This document shows positions 47,622-57,630 of a DNA stretch of 64,000 nucleotides, in pieces (positions within the stretch are counted from its first letter, which is position 1; the number at the start of each line of letters is the position of its first letter). Position numbers and translations under genes: made by a program. The stretch comes from Alkalimonas collagenimarina (lineage in GTDB: Bacteria > Pseudomonadota > Gammaproteobacteria > Enterobacterales > Alteromonadaceae), in contig NZ_JAUZVZ010000005.1 of NCBI RefSeq assembly GCF_030717845.1, forward strand, positions 62,001 to 126,000, given 5' to 3'. The notes under the pieces were generated by a model. That model did not search any database. It saw only the letters and a list, made by a program, of their open reading frames with translations, and was not told the DNA's origin.

Positions 47622-49382
47622 ATGACAGATTCAGCTATTGCCAGTCATGACGAGCATTACCAAGCCAGCTTCGGCAGCAAATACATCTGGAGTCAAGACC
47701 ATAAAGTTATAGCTATTCAATATAGTATTACTGCGATTATGGTCGGGGTGGTGGCTTTGGTATTGTCGGGTTTAATGCGCTTGCAGCTTGGTTTCCCCGA
47801 TCAGTTCTCATTTATTGACCCCAGTGCCTACCTGCAGTTTGTCACCATGCATGGCATGATTATGGTGGTGTACCTGCTGACTGCTTTATTGTTAGGCGGC
47901 TTTGGTAACTATTTAATTCCTTTAATGATAGGGGCCAGGGATATGGTGTTCCCTGTCCTTAATATGCTCAGCTACTGGACCTACCTACTGTCGGTGCTGG
48001 TGTTGCTGGCCAGTTTCTTTGTGCCGGGGGGGCCAACGGGAGCGGGTTGGACTTTGTATCCACCGCAGGCCATTTTGCCGGGAACCCCAGGGGCTGATTG
48101 GGGTATCTTACTGATGCTGATTTCGCTCGGTATCTTTATCGTGGCTTTCACCATGGGCGGGCTGAACTATGTTTGCACCATTTTACAGGCTCGTACCAAA
48201 GGCATGACACTGATGCGGATGCCTCTGACTATTTGGGGTATTTTTGTTGCCACCGTCATGGGGTTACTGGCCTTTCCTGCATTGCTGGTCAGTGCCATTA
48301 TGATGTTTCTGGATAAGGTGGTCGGGACCAGCTTCTTTATGCCCGTGATTATCTCACTGGGTGAAACGCTGGATCATACAGGAGGGAGCCCGATTTTATT
48401 TCAGCATCTTTTCTGGTTTTTTGGTCATCCTGAAGTGTATATCGTGGCGTTGCCTGCCTTTGGCATGGTATCGGATATTCTCGCAACTCATGCACGAAAA
48501 AATATCTTTGGCTATCGAATGATGGTGTGGGCCATCGTCGGCATCGGCTTAATGAGTTTTGTGGTGTGGGCGCACCATATGTATGTCAGTGGTATGAACC
48601 CGTACTTTGGCTTTTTCTTTGCTACCACAACCTTGATTATTGCTGTACCCACGGCACTTAAAGTGTACAACTGGGTACTGACCTTGTGGAAAGGAAATAT
48701 TCATTTAACCTTGCCGATGCTGTTTGCCATCGGTTTTATTTTTACCTTTGTACACGGTGGGTTGAGTGGCTTATTTTTGGGTAATGTGGTGATTGATTTG
48801 CCGTTGTCCGATACCTACTTTGTGGTGGGACACTTCCATATGGTGATGGGACTATCACCGATTCTGGTGTTGTATGCAGCGATTTACCATTGGTTCCCAA
48901 AAGTCAGTGGAAAGATGCTGCATGAAGGGCTTGGTCGTATCCACTTTTGGACCACCTTAGTGGGTGCTTATTTGGTTTTTCTGCCAATGCACTACTTAGG
49001 GATCCTGGGGCTACCGAGGCGATACTTTGGTATGGGAGGTACTGAGTACATTCCTGAATCCGCTCAGGCACTGAATGCCAATATTACCATTGCTGCTTTG
49101 GTGGTTGCTGTGGCGCAGCTTATCTTTATTGCCAATGTGATTATCAGTTTACGCAGTGGCAAAAAAGCCGATCCCAACCCATGGGGAGCCACTACCTTAG
49201 AATGGCAAACCCCGGACAATCCGCCAACTCACGGCAACTGGGGGCCTGAGGCGCCAGTGGTGTATCGCTGGGCGTATGATTTTAGTGTGCCTGGAGTCAA
49301 GCAAGACTTTATCCCACAAAATGTGCCCAACAGTGCGGTTGAGGTGACCGATGCAGCAGCTTTTGCGGAGGCCGGAAAATGA
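47622..49382 (+). CDS. ctaD: Cytochrome c oxidase subunit I
   Basis: Catalytic heme-copper subunit of 586 residues with 12 or more membrane helices. The low-spin heme ligand is in MHGMIMVVYL, CuB/Tyr crosslink site in FFGHPEVYIV, CuB histidines in WAHHMYVSG, and heme ligands in GHFHMVMG. The D-channel aspartate region reads GARDMVFPVLN. The K-channel Tyr/Thr region is present, so this is an A-type proton-pumping oxidase. The C-terminal 60 residues are an Ala/Asp/Pro-rich extension. It overlaps the next gene by 4 bp. Confidence 0.97.
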   Translation: MTDSAIASHDEHYQASFGSKYIWSQDHKVIAIQYSITAIMVGVVALVLSGLMRLQLGFPDQFSFIDPSAYLQFVTMHGMIMVVYLLTALLLGGFGNYLIPLMIGARDMVFPVLNMLSYWTYLLSVLVLLASFFVPGGPTGAGWTLYPPQAILPGTPGADWGILLMLISLGIFIVAFTMGGLNYVCTILQARTKGMTLMRMPLTIWGIFVATVMGLLAFPALLVSAIMMFLDKVVGTSFFMPVIISLGETLDHTGGSPILFQHLFWFFGHPEVYIVALPAFGMVSDILATHARKNIFGYRMMVWAIVGIGLMSFVVWAHHMYVSGMNPYFGFFFATTTLIIAVPTALKVYNWVLTLWKGNIHLTLPMLFAIGFIFTFVHGGLSGLFLGNVVIDLPLSDTYFVVGHFHMVMGLSPILVLYAAIYHWFPKVSGKMLHEGLGRIHFWTTLVGAYLVFLPMHYLGILGLPRRYFGMGGTEYIPESAQALNANITIAALVVAVAQLIFIANVIISLRSGKKADPNPWGATTLEWQTPDNPPTHGNWGPEAPVVYRWAYDFSVPGVKQDFIPQNVPNSAVEVTDAAAFAEAGK

Positions 49383-50059
49383 GTATCTTTACTAAATTAA
49401 TGGAAAAGCCATGGCTGGCACAACCGGAGGGAGCCGACCCTGCTTTACTGCAGCCCCCACCCAGTTACTGGCCAGCACGAACTGCCTTGCGGTTTTTATT
49501 GGTGACCATAACGGTTGTTTTTTCTTTGTTTATCATGACCTTGTTAGGTCGCTCGCAATTAGGTGATTTTCATGCTTTGGCTGGCGAGCCCTGGTTACCG
49601 TTCGATAACCCAACGCAGCTTTGGTGGAACACCGGTATTTTATTAGCCAGCAGTGTGGTGATGCACGCGGCTCTGGTATTGCTCCGGCAACAGAAGCAAC
49701 AGGCGGCTGCCTTGGCGGTGGTTGGTTCCGCCTTTTTGGTGCTGTTATTTTTGTTAGCGCAATTTGCCATTTGGCAGCAATTGGAAACCGCAGGCTTTGG
49801 GATGACCAGCAATCCAGCCAGCAGCTACTTTTATTTGCTCACTGCCGTGCATGGTGTTCACTTGTTGGGTGGATTGGTTGCACTGCTTTGGGTGCTGAAG
49901 CGTTTCTGGCAGCAACAATCACTGGCGCGAATTCAGTCGAGTGTTCGCTTGTGTGTCACGTACTGGCACTACCTGTTTGTGGTTTGGTTGGTTCTGTTTG
50001 CTTTAATGACCAGCTCGTCCAGCACCATTGACTCGCTGGCGGCATTGTGCGGTTTTTAA
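49379..50059 (+). CDS. Cytochrome c oxidase subunit III-like protein (first copy)
   Basis: A 226-residue membrane protein with five hydrophobic helices. The C-terminal half has the subunit III motif SYFYLLTAVHGVHLLGGLVALLWV and ends VTYWHYLFVVWLVLFALM, typical of the heme-copper oxidase subunit III fold, including the glutamate-less HGVH variant. It overlaps ctaD by 4 bp. A second, different subunit III follows at 50095, so this is either an assembly variant or a second accessory subunit. Confidence 0.82.
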   Translation: MSIFTKLMEKPWLAQPEGADPALLQPPPSYWPARTALRFLLVTITVVFSLFIMTLLGRSQLGDFHALAGEPWLPFDNPTQLWWNTGILLASSVVMHAALVLLRQQKQQAAALAVVGSAFLVLLFLLAQFAIWQQLETAGFGMTSNPASSYFYLLTAVHGVHLLGGLVALLWVLKRFWQQQSLARIQSSVRLCVTYWHYLFVVWLVLFALMTSSSSTIDSLAALCGF

Positions 50060-50094
50060 CGTGTGGTTTTAAAGGCAGCTTTTAAGGTGATTTT

Positions 50095-50775
50095 ATGAAC
50101 ACAGAGCATAACGCATCGGATGCCCAGCGGCCCTCTGGCTGGCAAGGTGTGGTCGCAGATTGGTCGGCTGATGAACGTACCTTTCGGATGTCTTGGGGCA
50201 AGTTGATGATGTGGGTCTTCCTCCTGGGGGATACCTTTATTTTTAGTATTTTCTTGATTGCCTACATGAATGTGCGTTGGTCTGCTGCAGAGGCTTGGCC
50301 AAATACCAGTGAGGTATTTGCTTTAACGGTCGGGGGGCAATCCATTCCACTATTGTTAATCGCGATTATGACGTTTGTGCTGATTACCAGCAGTGGCACC
50401 ATGGCCATGGCTGTCAGCAGTGCTTACCGTGGCGTGAAAAAGCATACGGTATGGTTGATGCTGGCCACAGCATTTCTGGGCGCGCTTTTTGTTGGCATGC
50501 AGGTGTTCGAATGGGGCAAGTTGATTGAAGATGGAGTGCGCCCTTGGGGCAACCCGATGGGAGCAGAACAGTTTGGTGCGGCCTTTTTTATGATCACCGG
50601 CTTTCATGGCTTGCATGTGACGGGTGGGGTGATCTATTTGTTGGTGGTGGCCTACCGAGTGCATAAGGGCTATTACGAGAAAAAGGGCTACGAAATTGTC
50701 GAAATTACCGGCTTGTACTGGCACTTTGTTGACTTGGTCTGGGTGTTTATTTTTGCATTCTTCTATTTATGGTGA
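50095..50775 (+). CDS. ctaE: Cytochrome c oxidase subunit III (second copy)
   Basis: A 226-residue subunit III with motifs MSWGKLMMWVFLLGDTFIFSIFL, AAFFMITGFHGLHVTGGVIYLLV and EITGLYWHFVDLVWVFIFAFFYLW. The latter matches the conserved subunit III C terminus closely. Six bases separate it from the subunit IV gene. The protein is better conserved than the preceding copy, so it is the likely standard subunit. Confidence 0.92.
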   Translation: MNTEHNASDAQRPSGWQGVVADWSADERTFRMSWGKLMMWVFLLGDTFIFSIFLIAYMNVRWSAAEAWPNTSEVFALTVGGQSIPLLLIAIMTFVLITSSGTMAMAVSSAYRGVKKHTVWLMLATAFLGALFVGMQVFEWGKLIEDGVRPWGNPMGAEQFGAAFFMITGFHGLHVTGGVIYLLVVAYRVHKGYYEKKGYEIVEITGLYWHFVDLVWVFIFAFFYLW

Positions 50776-50783
50776 GGTGAGTG

Positions 50784-51101
50784 ATGGCACAGGAACTGAA
50801 TCAGCAGCACCCGGTTAGCATGTATCTTAAAGTTTGGGGTTGGCTGTTTGTACTGAGTTTCTTTTCGTACATGGTCGATTACATGGAGCTGCAAGGTCTG
50901 TTGCGCTGGAGTCTCATACTATTTTTTATGGTGATCAAAGCGGGCGTGATTTTGAGCATTTTTATGCATGTAAAGTGGGAAAGCCTGAATCTGAAGTTGT
51001 TGCTGGTGATCCCAACCTTTGCCATCGTGGTGTTTGTTATTCTGATGGCTATTGAAGGTGATTATGTGCTGTTAAATCGCATGCTGTATTACAGCTCATA
51101 G
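50784..51101 (+). CDS. Cytochrome c oxidase subunit IV
   Basis: A 105-residue prokaryotic cytochrome C oxidase subunit IV (COX4_pro type) with three membrane helices. The conserved KAGVILSIFMHVKWE motif lies in the second helix, as in CyoD/CtaF proteins. ATG 50784 is chosen over GTG 50781. Small subunit assisting assembly of the oxidase. Followed 43 bp later by the sco gene. Confidence 0.9.
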   Translation: MAQELNQQHPVSMYLKVWGWLFVLSFFSYMVDYMELQGLLRWSLILFFMVIKAGVILSIFMHVKWESLNLKLLLVIPTFAIVVFVILMAIEGDYVLLNRMLYYSS

Positions 51102-51144
51102 TTCACTCACAGAGCAGCGCGCATAGAACGAACAGGAGTCCGTG

Positions 51145-51825
51145 ATGCTACGATGGAGTTTACGCCATACTTTGATCGCGTCGGTGCTGCTTGCCCTTCT
51201 GCTAGCCGCCACGGCGCTTCGTGTGTTGGTGAGTACTCACAACCCCTTGCAGTTGCAACAAGCGGTATTGCTGACCCAACCTGTCCCTCTTAACGATTTT
51301 CTATTGGTGGACCAATACCAACAACCGGTTACTGCAGCCGACTTGCATGGGCAATGGCATTTACTCAGTTATGGCTTTACCTACTGCCCGGATATTTGCC
51401 CGATGACCTTAGCGAAATTAAGCCGCTTTCATTTGCAGCTGCAACAGGCTGAAACCTACCCGGATCTACAGCTGTTGTTTTACAGTGTAGACCCAGAGCG
51501 CGATACACCCGAAGTGCTGTATGATTACCTGAATTTTTTTGCCACCGATATTCGCGGTTTAACCCGCATGCCGGGTAATGATGCCAGCCATCAGCCTTTT
51601 GAACAGAGTTTGTCAATTTTATATGCCATCAGCCCGGTTGATGACCTTAGTAGTTACCTACCCTACAACGTGGATCATGGGGTGCTGTTGTATTTACTCA
51701 ACCCGAAAGCAGAGTTGCAGGCCATCTTTACGCCCGTCGAACATCCTGGTGCCAATCCGGATTTTGATACTGAGGCACTGTTTCAGGATTATCTCGCCAT
51801 TCGTCGTTATCTGGACCGTTCGTAG
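51145..51825 (+). CDS. Sco1/SenC-type copper chaperone
   Basis: Thioredoxin-fold protein that loads copper into the CuA site of subunit II. The 226-residue protein has an N-terminal membrane anchor (about 9-28), the LLSYGFTYCPDICP copper motif (CxxxC), and the distal histidine in VDHGVLLYL. AGGAG precedes ATG 51145. Its place at the end of the cox operon supports the assignment. No ctaA/ctaB or cox11 gene is in the window. Confidence 0.93.
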   Translation: MLRWSLRHTLIASVLLALLLAATALRVLVSTHNPLQLQQAVLLTQPVPLNDFLLVDQYQQPVTAADLHGQWHLLSYGFTYCPDICPMTLAKLSRFHLQLQQAETYPDLQLLFYSVDPERDTPEVLYDYLNFFATDIRGLTRMPGNDASHQPFEQSLSILYAISPVDDLSSYLPYNVDHGVLLYLLNPKAELQAIFTPVEHPGANPDFDTEALFQDYLAIRRYLDRS

Positions 51826-51897
51826 CATAACGCCTCTTTACCCTGCCACTGCACTTTTTTCTTGTACAAAAACACCGGCCTCCGTTACCATCACGGT

Positions 51898-52551
51898 ATG
51901 AATGATGATACCGCTGATCAGCCCCATTTTTGGCAAGTATCCAGCCAAAACCAGACGTATACCGAGCTTTGCAATGCTCTGTACGAGCGTGAACTGCTGC
52001 GTTTGTCTCAGCAAAGTGTCAGCGAGTTGGTGAATTTGCCAAAACAGTTAGCTAGTTTGCCTTTCTATATTCGTAAAGCCGCTCAGCGGATTTTACGTGC
52101 CACATCGCCGTTATCTCTGGACAGCCAAAATGCATCCTGGTTTGCCAGCCAGTCGGCTAAGTGTCCGTTAAATCGGCAACGACCTGATCAAATCGCCCGC
52201 TTTTTTGAGAAAGCAGCTAAGCCGGGTTTATTGGTGCCGGTGTATCAAGAGCAACTTGGCGTAGAAACCTTTATACTAGACTCGGTGGATCAGGTCGATC
52301 ATGCAGGGCAGCGGGTGCATTGCAATGCCCACGGCTGGTTTGATTATTCTGGCACGCCATTGGATGAATGCAATGCTGACAAGTTTATGTTGCAACCGGT
52401 CAAGGTGGTCATGACGGCATGTTGCTGTGGTCATCAGTGGAGCAACCAAAAACGTAGCTCCCCCCGGGCGCTGAGCTTGCGCGAATTATTGCTGAGTAGT
52501 TGCTTAAACTGGAAAAATTTTGCCAAACCTTTGCCTTACGTTCCTCTTTGA
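51898..52551 (+). CDS. Hypothetical protein with Cys-rich motif
   Basis: A 217-residue soluble protein not recognised. The first 80 residues are helical and Leu/Gln-rich. The middle (about 85-150) has LDSVDQVDHAGQRVHCNAHGWFDYSG; toward the end lies a cysteine cluster (TACCCGHQW), which could bind metal. ATG 51898 has only a weak ribosome site. It lies between sco and ftsB with no overlap. Likely real, given length and composition, but of unknown role. Confidence 0.6.
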   Translation: MNDDTADQPHFWQVSSQNQTYTELCNALYERELLRLSQQSVSELVNLPKQLASLPFYIRKAAQRILRATSPLSLDSQNASWFASQSAKCPLNRQRPDQIARFFEKAAKPGLLVPVYQEQLGVETFILDSVDQVDHAGQRVHCNAHGWFDYSGTPLDECNADKFMLQPVKVVMTACCCGHQWSNQKRSSPRALSLRELLLSSCLNWKNFAKPLPYVPL

Positions 52552-52665
52552 GCGCTCCAAAGCTGCCGCCGAAATCTATATCTTGAGATCACTTGGGTAT
52601 ATACCCCTTCCCACACCGCGCCGAAAGCTTCATAATAGTTTTATGATAGAACCTGGGCTGGTTGC

Positions 52666-53025
52666 ATGCGCTTATTGACACTTGCTTTATTGATCCTCTT
52701 TGCTTTGTTGCAGTACCGGCTGTGGTTTGGTCAACACAGCGTTAGTGACTATTTGCAACGTAAAAGCGAGCTGGAGCAACAGCAAATGGCCAATGAGGAG
52801 CTAGCAAAGCGTAATCGTTTGCTGCTGGCCGATGTGAATGATCTTCGTCAGGGGTTGGAAGCTATTGAAGAGCGGGCTCGAAATGAGTTGGGGCTGATCC
52901 GGGACGATGAAATCTTTTTCCGCATTGTGTCCGAGCCACAGCTACCCGCCAACGACTCTGCAGATCCAACCAATCATGCCTTACCCCTGCTACCATCGAT
53001 CAATGAACCGGAGTCGCAACCATGA
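52666..53025 (+). CDS. ftsB: Cell division protein FtsB
   Basis: A 119-residue bitopic membrane protein of the FtsQBL divisome complex. An N-terminal membrane helix (about 1-18) is followed by a coiled coil (about 28-70, with LEQQQMANEELAKRNRLLLADVNDL) and the conserved EERARNELGLIRDDEIFFRIV. Overlaps ispD by 4 bp, the usual gammaproteobacterial order. Confidence 0.95.
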   Translation: MRLLTLALLILFALLQYRLWFGQHSVSDYLQRKSELEQQQMANEELAKRNRLLLADVNDLRQGLEAIEERARNELGLIRDDEIFFRIVSEPQLPANDSADPTNHALPLLPSINEPESQP

Positions 53026-53726
53026 TGTCCGGGGAATTGCCAGCGCCTGATTATGGTCAGATTGCCGCGGTGATCCCTGCTGCTGGCATTGGCAAACGGA
53101 TGCAAAGCGAGATACCAAAACAATACCTGCAACTGCATGGCAAAACGATTTTAGAGCATAGTGCTAATGTGCTGCTGCAGTTACCTGTGTCATTGGTCAT
53201 TGCACTGTCAGCAGAGGATGCTTATTTTTCAACAACGCCTTTGGCGACAAACCCAGATGTGCAAACCGTGATTGGTGGAGCCGAACGTGCATACTCGGTT
53301 CTGGCAGCCTTAAAGCACCTCGATGCTAAGCAGTTCCCATGGGTGCTGGTTCACGATGCGGCCCGCCCGCTGGTGCAGCTTCGTGATATTCAGCAGTTGA
53401 TTCAGCAGTGTTGGCAGAGCGGACAAGGCGGTATTTTGGCCTGCCCCGTGCGCGATACTATGAAGCGTGGCCAGCTGCGGGTTGAGCAGACGGTCGAGCG
53501 AGCCAGCCTTTGGCATGCCCTGACACCGCAACTATTCCCTACCGAGACACTGCGACAAGCACTCAGTCAGGCTTTAAGCGCTGGCATCACCATTACGGAT
53601 GAAGCCTCTGCGATGGAGTGGGCGGGACAACCGGTGCAGCTGATTGAGGGGCGAAGTGATAATATAAAAGTCACCCAGCCAGAGGATTTAGCCTTGGCTG
53701 GGTTTTATTTGGAGAGTCGAGCATGA
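53022..53726 (+). CDS. ispD: 2-C-methyl-D-erythritol 4-phosphate cytidylyltransferase
   Basis: Third-step enzyme of the MEP isoprenoid pathway, 234 residues. The nucleotide-binding motif [31 protein letters not shown] and CPVRDTMK are present, with C-terminal [15 protein letters not shown]. Overlaps ftsB and ispF by 4 bp each, so translation of all three is coupled. Confidence 0.96.
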   Translation: MMSGELPAPDYGQIAAVIPAAGIGKRMQSEIPKQYLQLHGKTILEHSANVLLQLPVSLVIALSAEDAYFSTTPLATNPDVQTVIGGAERAYSVLAALKHLDAKQFPWVLVHDAARPLVQLRDIQQLIQQCWQSGQGGILACPVRDTMKRGQLRVEQTVERASLWHALTPQLFPTETLRQALSQALSAGITITDEASAMEWAGQPVQLIEGRSDNIKVTQPEDLALAGFYLESRA

Positions 53727-54205
53727 GCTTGTTTCGTATCGGGCATGGTTTTGATGTGCATGCCTTTGGTGGGGAAGGCCCGGTGACCTTAGCTGGAGTG
53801 CAGATTGCGTATACACAGGGATTACTGGCCCATTCGGACGGGGATGTGGTATTGCATGCACTGACCGATGCCTTACTCGGTGCCTTAGCGCTTGGCGACA
53901 TTGGTCATCATTTTCCTGATAATGATCCGGCTTTTAAGGGCATCGACAGCCGTGTTTTATTGCGCCATGTCGTCGCGCAGATGCAACAAGCTGGTTATAC
54001 CTTGGGCAATCTGGATATTACGGTAATGGCTCAGGCACCTAAGCTGGCTCCACATATTGACGCAATGCGGCGGGTGATCGCCAGCGATGTTCAGGCCGAC
54101 CTGACGCAGGTAAATGTAAAAGCAACCACGACAGAGCAGCTGGGATTTGTGGGCCGTAAAGAAGGGATTGCAGCTGAGGCTGTGGTGTTGCTGGTGCCGG
54201 CGTGA
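53723..54205 (+). CDS. ispF: 2-C-methyl-D-erythritol 2,4-cyclodiphosphate synthase
   Basis: Fifth MEP-pathway enzyme, 160 residues. Zinc ligands are in [12 protein letters not shown] and the [18 protein letters not shown] region; [12 protein letters not shown] and [17 protein letters not shown] complete the signature. Overlaps ispD and truD by 4 bp. Confidence 0.97.
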   Translation: MSLFRIGHGFDVHAFGGEGPVTLAGVQIAYTQGLLAHSDGDVVLHALTDALLGALALGDIGHHFPDNDPAFKGIDSRVLLRHVVAQMQQAGYTLGNLDITVMAQAPKLAPHIDAMRRVIASDVQADLTQVNVKATTTEQLGFVGRKEGIAAEAVVLLVPA

Positions 54206-55251
54206 AGCATCAAGCATTGCAGTGGTTGTACGGTGAACCGATTGCTACCGCCAAGCTACGGGTTCAACCCGACGATTTCATCGTTGATGAAGAGTTGAAC
54301 TTTAGCCCTAGCGGCGCGGGCGAGCACTTGTTACTTCAGATAGAAAAAATTGGCCAAAATACCCAGTATGTGGCAAAAAAGCTGGCGGAGCTAAGTGGGT
54401 TAAAGGCACGTGATATCAGTTTTGCCGGGCGCAAAGACCGCCATGCCGTGACCCGGCAATGGTTCTGCTTGCCCTGGCCCATCAAGCAAGAGGTGCCTTG
54501 GCAAGACTGGCAGGCCGAAGGGTATCGCATTGTGCAAGTGCAACGTCATTTTCGTAAATTACGTTTAGGCGCATTAAAGCGTAATCATTTTCAGATACGC
54601 TTACGAGATGTCACTGCACCAGAGCAACTGATACAGCGTGCGCAACAAGTCCGGGCTGGCGTGCCCAACTATTATGGCGAACAGCGTTTTGGTATTGAAG
54701 GCGGCAATTTGAAGTTAGCAGAGTCGCTCTTTGCCGGACAGGGCATTGCCGATCGACAACTACGCGGACTGGCTTTGTCGGCGGCACGCTCTTTTTTATT
54801 CAATACACAGCTATCAAAGCGGATTGAACAAGGGTATTTTCAGCAGTTGCTGCTTGGCGATGTGGTGCAACTGGATGGGTCTGGTTCTATTTTTCGGGTA
54901 GAAGAACTAACCGATGAGCTGCATGAGCGTCTGCAGCAAGGCGATATTCACCCCACTGCTGCGCTTTGTGGCTTGCCATCTTCGGACAAAGGCCAGCCAA
55001 GTGAACAGGCCGCGGCACTGGAGCAACAGTGGTTGGCGGACTATGCAGCCTTACAGCAAGGCTTGCAGGAGTTTCGCTTGAAAGCCGAACGGCGATCCAT
55101 TCGTTTGCAGCCTCAGCAGCTTGAAATTACGCAGGATGCTGGCACTATACAACTGCGATTTGCCTTACCCACGGGCTGTTTTGCCACCAGTGTTCTCAGA
55201 GAATTGGTACAGTATCAGGATTGTGGGCGTAATCATGGTGCGAGGGAGTAA
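54202..55251 (+). CDS. truD: tRNA pseudouridine(13) synthase TruD
   Basis: Makes pseudouridine-13 in tRNA. The 349-residue protein starts at GTG 54202 overlapping the ispF stop. The catalytic aspartate is in [15 protein letters not shown], preceded by [19 protein letters not shown] and [10 protein letters not shown] also fit. The C-terminal end [19 protein letters not shown] matches. Confidence 0.96.
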   Translation: MKHQALQWLYGEPIATAKLRVQPDDFIVDEELNFSPSGAGEHLLLQIEKIGQNTQYVAKKLAELSGLKARDISFAGRKDRHAVTRQWFCLPWPIKQEVPWQDWQAEGYRIVQVQRHFRKLRLGALKRNHFQIRLRDVTAPEQLIQRAQQVRAGVPNYYGEQRFGIEGGNLKLAESLFAGQGIADRQLRGLALSAARSFLFNTQLSKRIEQGYFQQLLLGDVVQLDGSGSIFRVEELTDELHERLQQGDIHPTAALCGLPSSDKGQPSEQAAALEQQWLADYAALQQGLQEFRLKAERRSIRLQPQQLEITQDAGTIQLRFALPTGCFATSVLRELVQYQDCGRNHGARE

Positions 55252-55253
55252 CA

Positions 55254-56006
55254 ATGCGAATTTTATTAAGCAATGATGATGGCGTCTATGCCAAAGGGAT
55301 CCAAGTGCTGCAACAGGCATTATCGCAAATTGCTGATGTCACTACGGTGGGGCCGGATCGTAACTGCAGTGGGGCCAGTAATTCATTGACTCTGCTGAAC
55401 CCATTACGAACTCAGCAACTGGATAACGGCTTTATTGCCGTAAGCGGTACCCCGACCGATTGCGTCCATCTGGCGATTAGTCAGTTATTGGATTTTACGC
55501 CAGATTTGGTGGTAGCTGGGATCAATCATGGTGCCAATATGGGCGATGATGTGATTTACTCAGGTACTGTTGCTGCTGCGACCGAAGGGCGGCATCTTGG
55601 ATTGCCTGCTATTGCCGTGTCTTTGGCGGGGCACGACGATGAGCATTTCGAAACCGCGGCCTATGTGACGGTGCAAGTGATCAAAAAATTAAAATCGCAT
55701 CCGCTGCCTGCCGATCAAATCTTGAATATCAATGTCCCGGCGATTCCCGTGAGTGAATTAAAAGGGGTGCAAATTACCCGGCTTGGTCGGCGTCACAAAG
55801 CTGAAACGATGACCAAGTCTCGTGACCCTTGGGGACGAGATATCTATTGGTATGGCTCACTTGGGCCAGAGCTTGATGCCGGGCCAGGCACCGATTTTCA
55901 TGCCATTACCCATGGGTATGCATCCATTACGCCGATCCATGTTGACATGTCCGCCTATAAGAGTATGGATCAATTGAAACAGTGGTTAGAAGGAATACAG
56001 TTGTAA
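55254..56006 (+). CDS. surE: 5'/3'-nucleotidase SurE
   Basis: Divalent metal-dependent nucleotidase active on nucleoside monophosphates, 250 residues. The N terminus [16 protein letters not shown] carries metal ligands Asp8 and Asp9; [35 protein letters not shown] and NINVPAI follow. Lies 2 bp after truD and 1 bp before pcm, as in E. coli. Confidence 0.96.
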   Translation: MRILLSNDDGVYAKGIQVLQQALSQIADVTTVGPDRNCSGASNSLTLLNPLRTQQLDNGFIAVSGTPTDCVHLAISQLLDFTPDLVVAGINHGANMGDDVIYSGTVAAATEGRHLGLPAIAVSLAGHDDEHFETAAYVTVQVIKKLKSHPLPADQILNINVPAIPVSELKGVQITRLGRRHKAETMTKSRDPWGRDIYWYGSLGPELDAGPGTDFHAITHGYASITPIHVDMSAYKSMDQLKQWLEGIQL

Positions 56007-56007
56007 T

Positions 56008-56646
56008 ATGGCCGTTGCGACCCAGCGAAGTGCAGTCGTTTTAGCACAAAAACTTCAAAGTGAAGGCATTACCAATCCAGCCGTGATATCGGCCATTGCC
56101 AACACCCCCCGACATTTGTTTGTTGAAACCGTTTTAGCGCACAAGGCTTATGAAAACACGGCCTTGCCTATTGGCCATGGTCAGACTATTTCGCAGCCCT
56201 ATATCGTTGCCCGCATGACAGAGCTTTTGCTCAATAGTGGTCGCCATCAGCAGGTGTTGGAAATTGGTACTGGTTCTGGCTATCAGACCGCTGTGCTGGC
56301 TCGTTTGTTTGAGCGGGTATGCAGTGTAGAACGTATTAAGAGCCTGCAGTTTCAAGCCAAACGCCGGTTGCAGCAACTGGATTTGCACAATGTCTCGATG
56401 AAACATGGCGATGGCTGGCAAGGGTGGCCTAGCAAAGGCCCCTTCGATTGTATCCTGGTGACTGCTGCGCCCAGTGCAGTGCCACAAGCGTTATTGCAAC
56501 AATTGAGTGATGGTGGCCGACTGGTCATTCCGGTAGGAACCGATGAGCAAGTCTTGCGCGTCATTACCCGGGATGGTGAACAGTTTCATGAAGAAAGTGT
56601 CGAAGCTGTTCGCTTTGTGCCTCTGGTGCCAGGCGCTCTGGCATAA
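56008..56646 (+). CDS. pcm: Protein-L-isoaspartate O-methyltransferase
   Basis: Repairs isoaspartyl residues in aged protein using SAM. The 212-residue enzyme shows [21 protein letters not shown] and the SAM loop [16 protein letters not shown], then [13 protein letters not shown] and GGRLVIPVG. Standard position between surE and the nlpD-rpoS pair. Confidence 0.96.
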   Translation: MAVATQRSAVVLAQKLQSEGITNPAVISAIANTPRHLFVETVLAHKAYENTALPIGHGQTISQPYIVARMTELLLNSGRHQQVLEIGTGSGYQTAVLARLFERVCSVERIKSLQFQAKRRLQQLDLHNVSMKHGDGWQGWPSKGPFDCILVTAAPSAVPQALLQQLSDGGRLVIPVGTDEQVLRVITRDGEQFHEESVEAVRFVPLVPGALA

Positions 56647-56717
56647 ATCGCATAGGTACCAGATTCTGGCCTGAAAAGCTCCGGCCTTGTAGGCTGATAA
56701 AAAACACAGGAAGGTGA

Positions 56718-57608
56718 ATGGCGTATTTTATTGTATGGTGCAAAGGAGTGCTAATGGGTGCTGCTGATGTAGTACCTGGTGTTTCAGGAGGCACGCTCGC
56801 TTTATTGCTTGGGATTTATGAGCGGTTGATCAATGCGATCCGCTCGGTCGATCAGCAAGCACTGACTTTGCTGTTTCGTGGACGGATGGTGGCAGCTTGG
56901 CAGCATATAGATGGTACCTTTTTGCTCTGTTTGTTCAGTGGTATCTTGCTAAGTGTGTTTGCTCTGGCAAATGCTGTCAGCTGGATGCTGGAACAGCAGC
57001 CGGTTTTACTCTGGGCCTTATTTAATGGTTTGATTATCGCTGCACTGCCGCACTTGTGCGTTCGTGTACCATGGAGTTGGCGTCGCTTGTTACTGGCGGC
57101 TTTAGGAATGAGTATCGCTATCGCCATCAGTCAGCTGAATCCGATGACACTTGAACCTGCCTTATGGATGTTTTTTGTCGCTGGTGCCATTGCGATATGT
57201 GCGATGATTTTACCAGGTATATCTGGCAGCTTTATTCTATTGTTGCTGGGTATGTATGCTCCGGTATTGCTGGCGGTTACTGAATTACAGCTGGTTACTT
57301 TATTGGTGTTTATGGCTGGTTGCGTCATCGGTTTATTGAGCTTTTCCCGTGTTTTATCCTGGTTGCTGGCGCGCTGCCATGATGCCACTTTGGCGTTGTT
57401 GATCGGGGTGGTGATTGGTGCCTTATTGCGTATCTGGCCCTGGCAGCTGGATGGTACCTTACTCACTCCGACCGCCTATCAGCAATTGGTTGGTTCAGCT
57501 GATATAGGCTGGGCTTTGTTATGTATGGTTGTTGGGGTGTTAACTATGCAGCTCATGTTACGATTGGAGACATTCATCCCAAAACAACCGGAAGATAACG
57601 AGCGCTAG
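56718..57608 (+). CDS. DUF368 (PopT-type) polyprenyl-phosphate transporter
   Basis: A 296-residue inner-membrane protein of the DUF368 family, members of which were recently shown to recycle undecaprenyl phosphate across the membrane (PopT). Family marks: KGVLMGAADVVPGVSGGTLALLLGIYERLI near the N terminus, and the matching internal repeat AMILPGISGSFILLLLGMY near residue 160. AAGGTGA precedes the ATG. Lies between pcm and nlpD; neighbours in envelope and division biology fit a role in C55-P recycling. Confidence 0.9.
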   Translation: MAYFIVWCKGVLMGAADVVPGVSGGTLALLLGIYERLINAIRSVDQQALTLLFRGRMVAAWQHIDGTFLLCLFSGILLSVFALANAVSWMLEQQPVLLWALFNGLIIAALPHLCVRVPWSWRRLLLAALGMSIAIAISQLNPMTLEPALWMFFVAGAIAICAMILPGISGSFILLLLGMYAPVLLAVTELQLVTLLVFMAGCVIGLLSFSRVLSWLLARCHDATLALLIGVVIGALLRIWPWQLDGTLLTPTAYQQLVGSADIGWALLCMVVGVLTMQLMLRLETFIPKQPEDNER

Positions 57609-57630
57609 GGTGATGTAAACAAGGCTGGCC

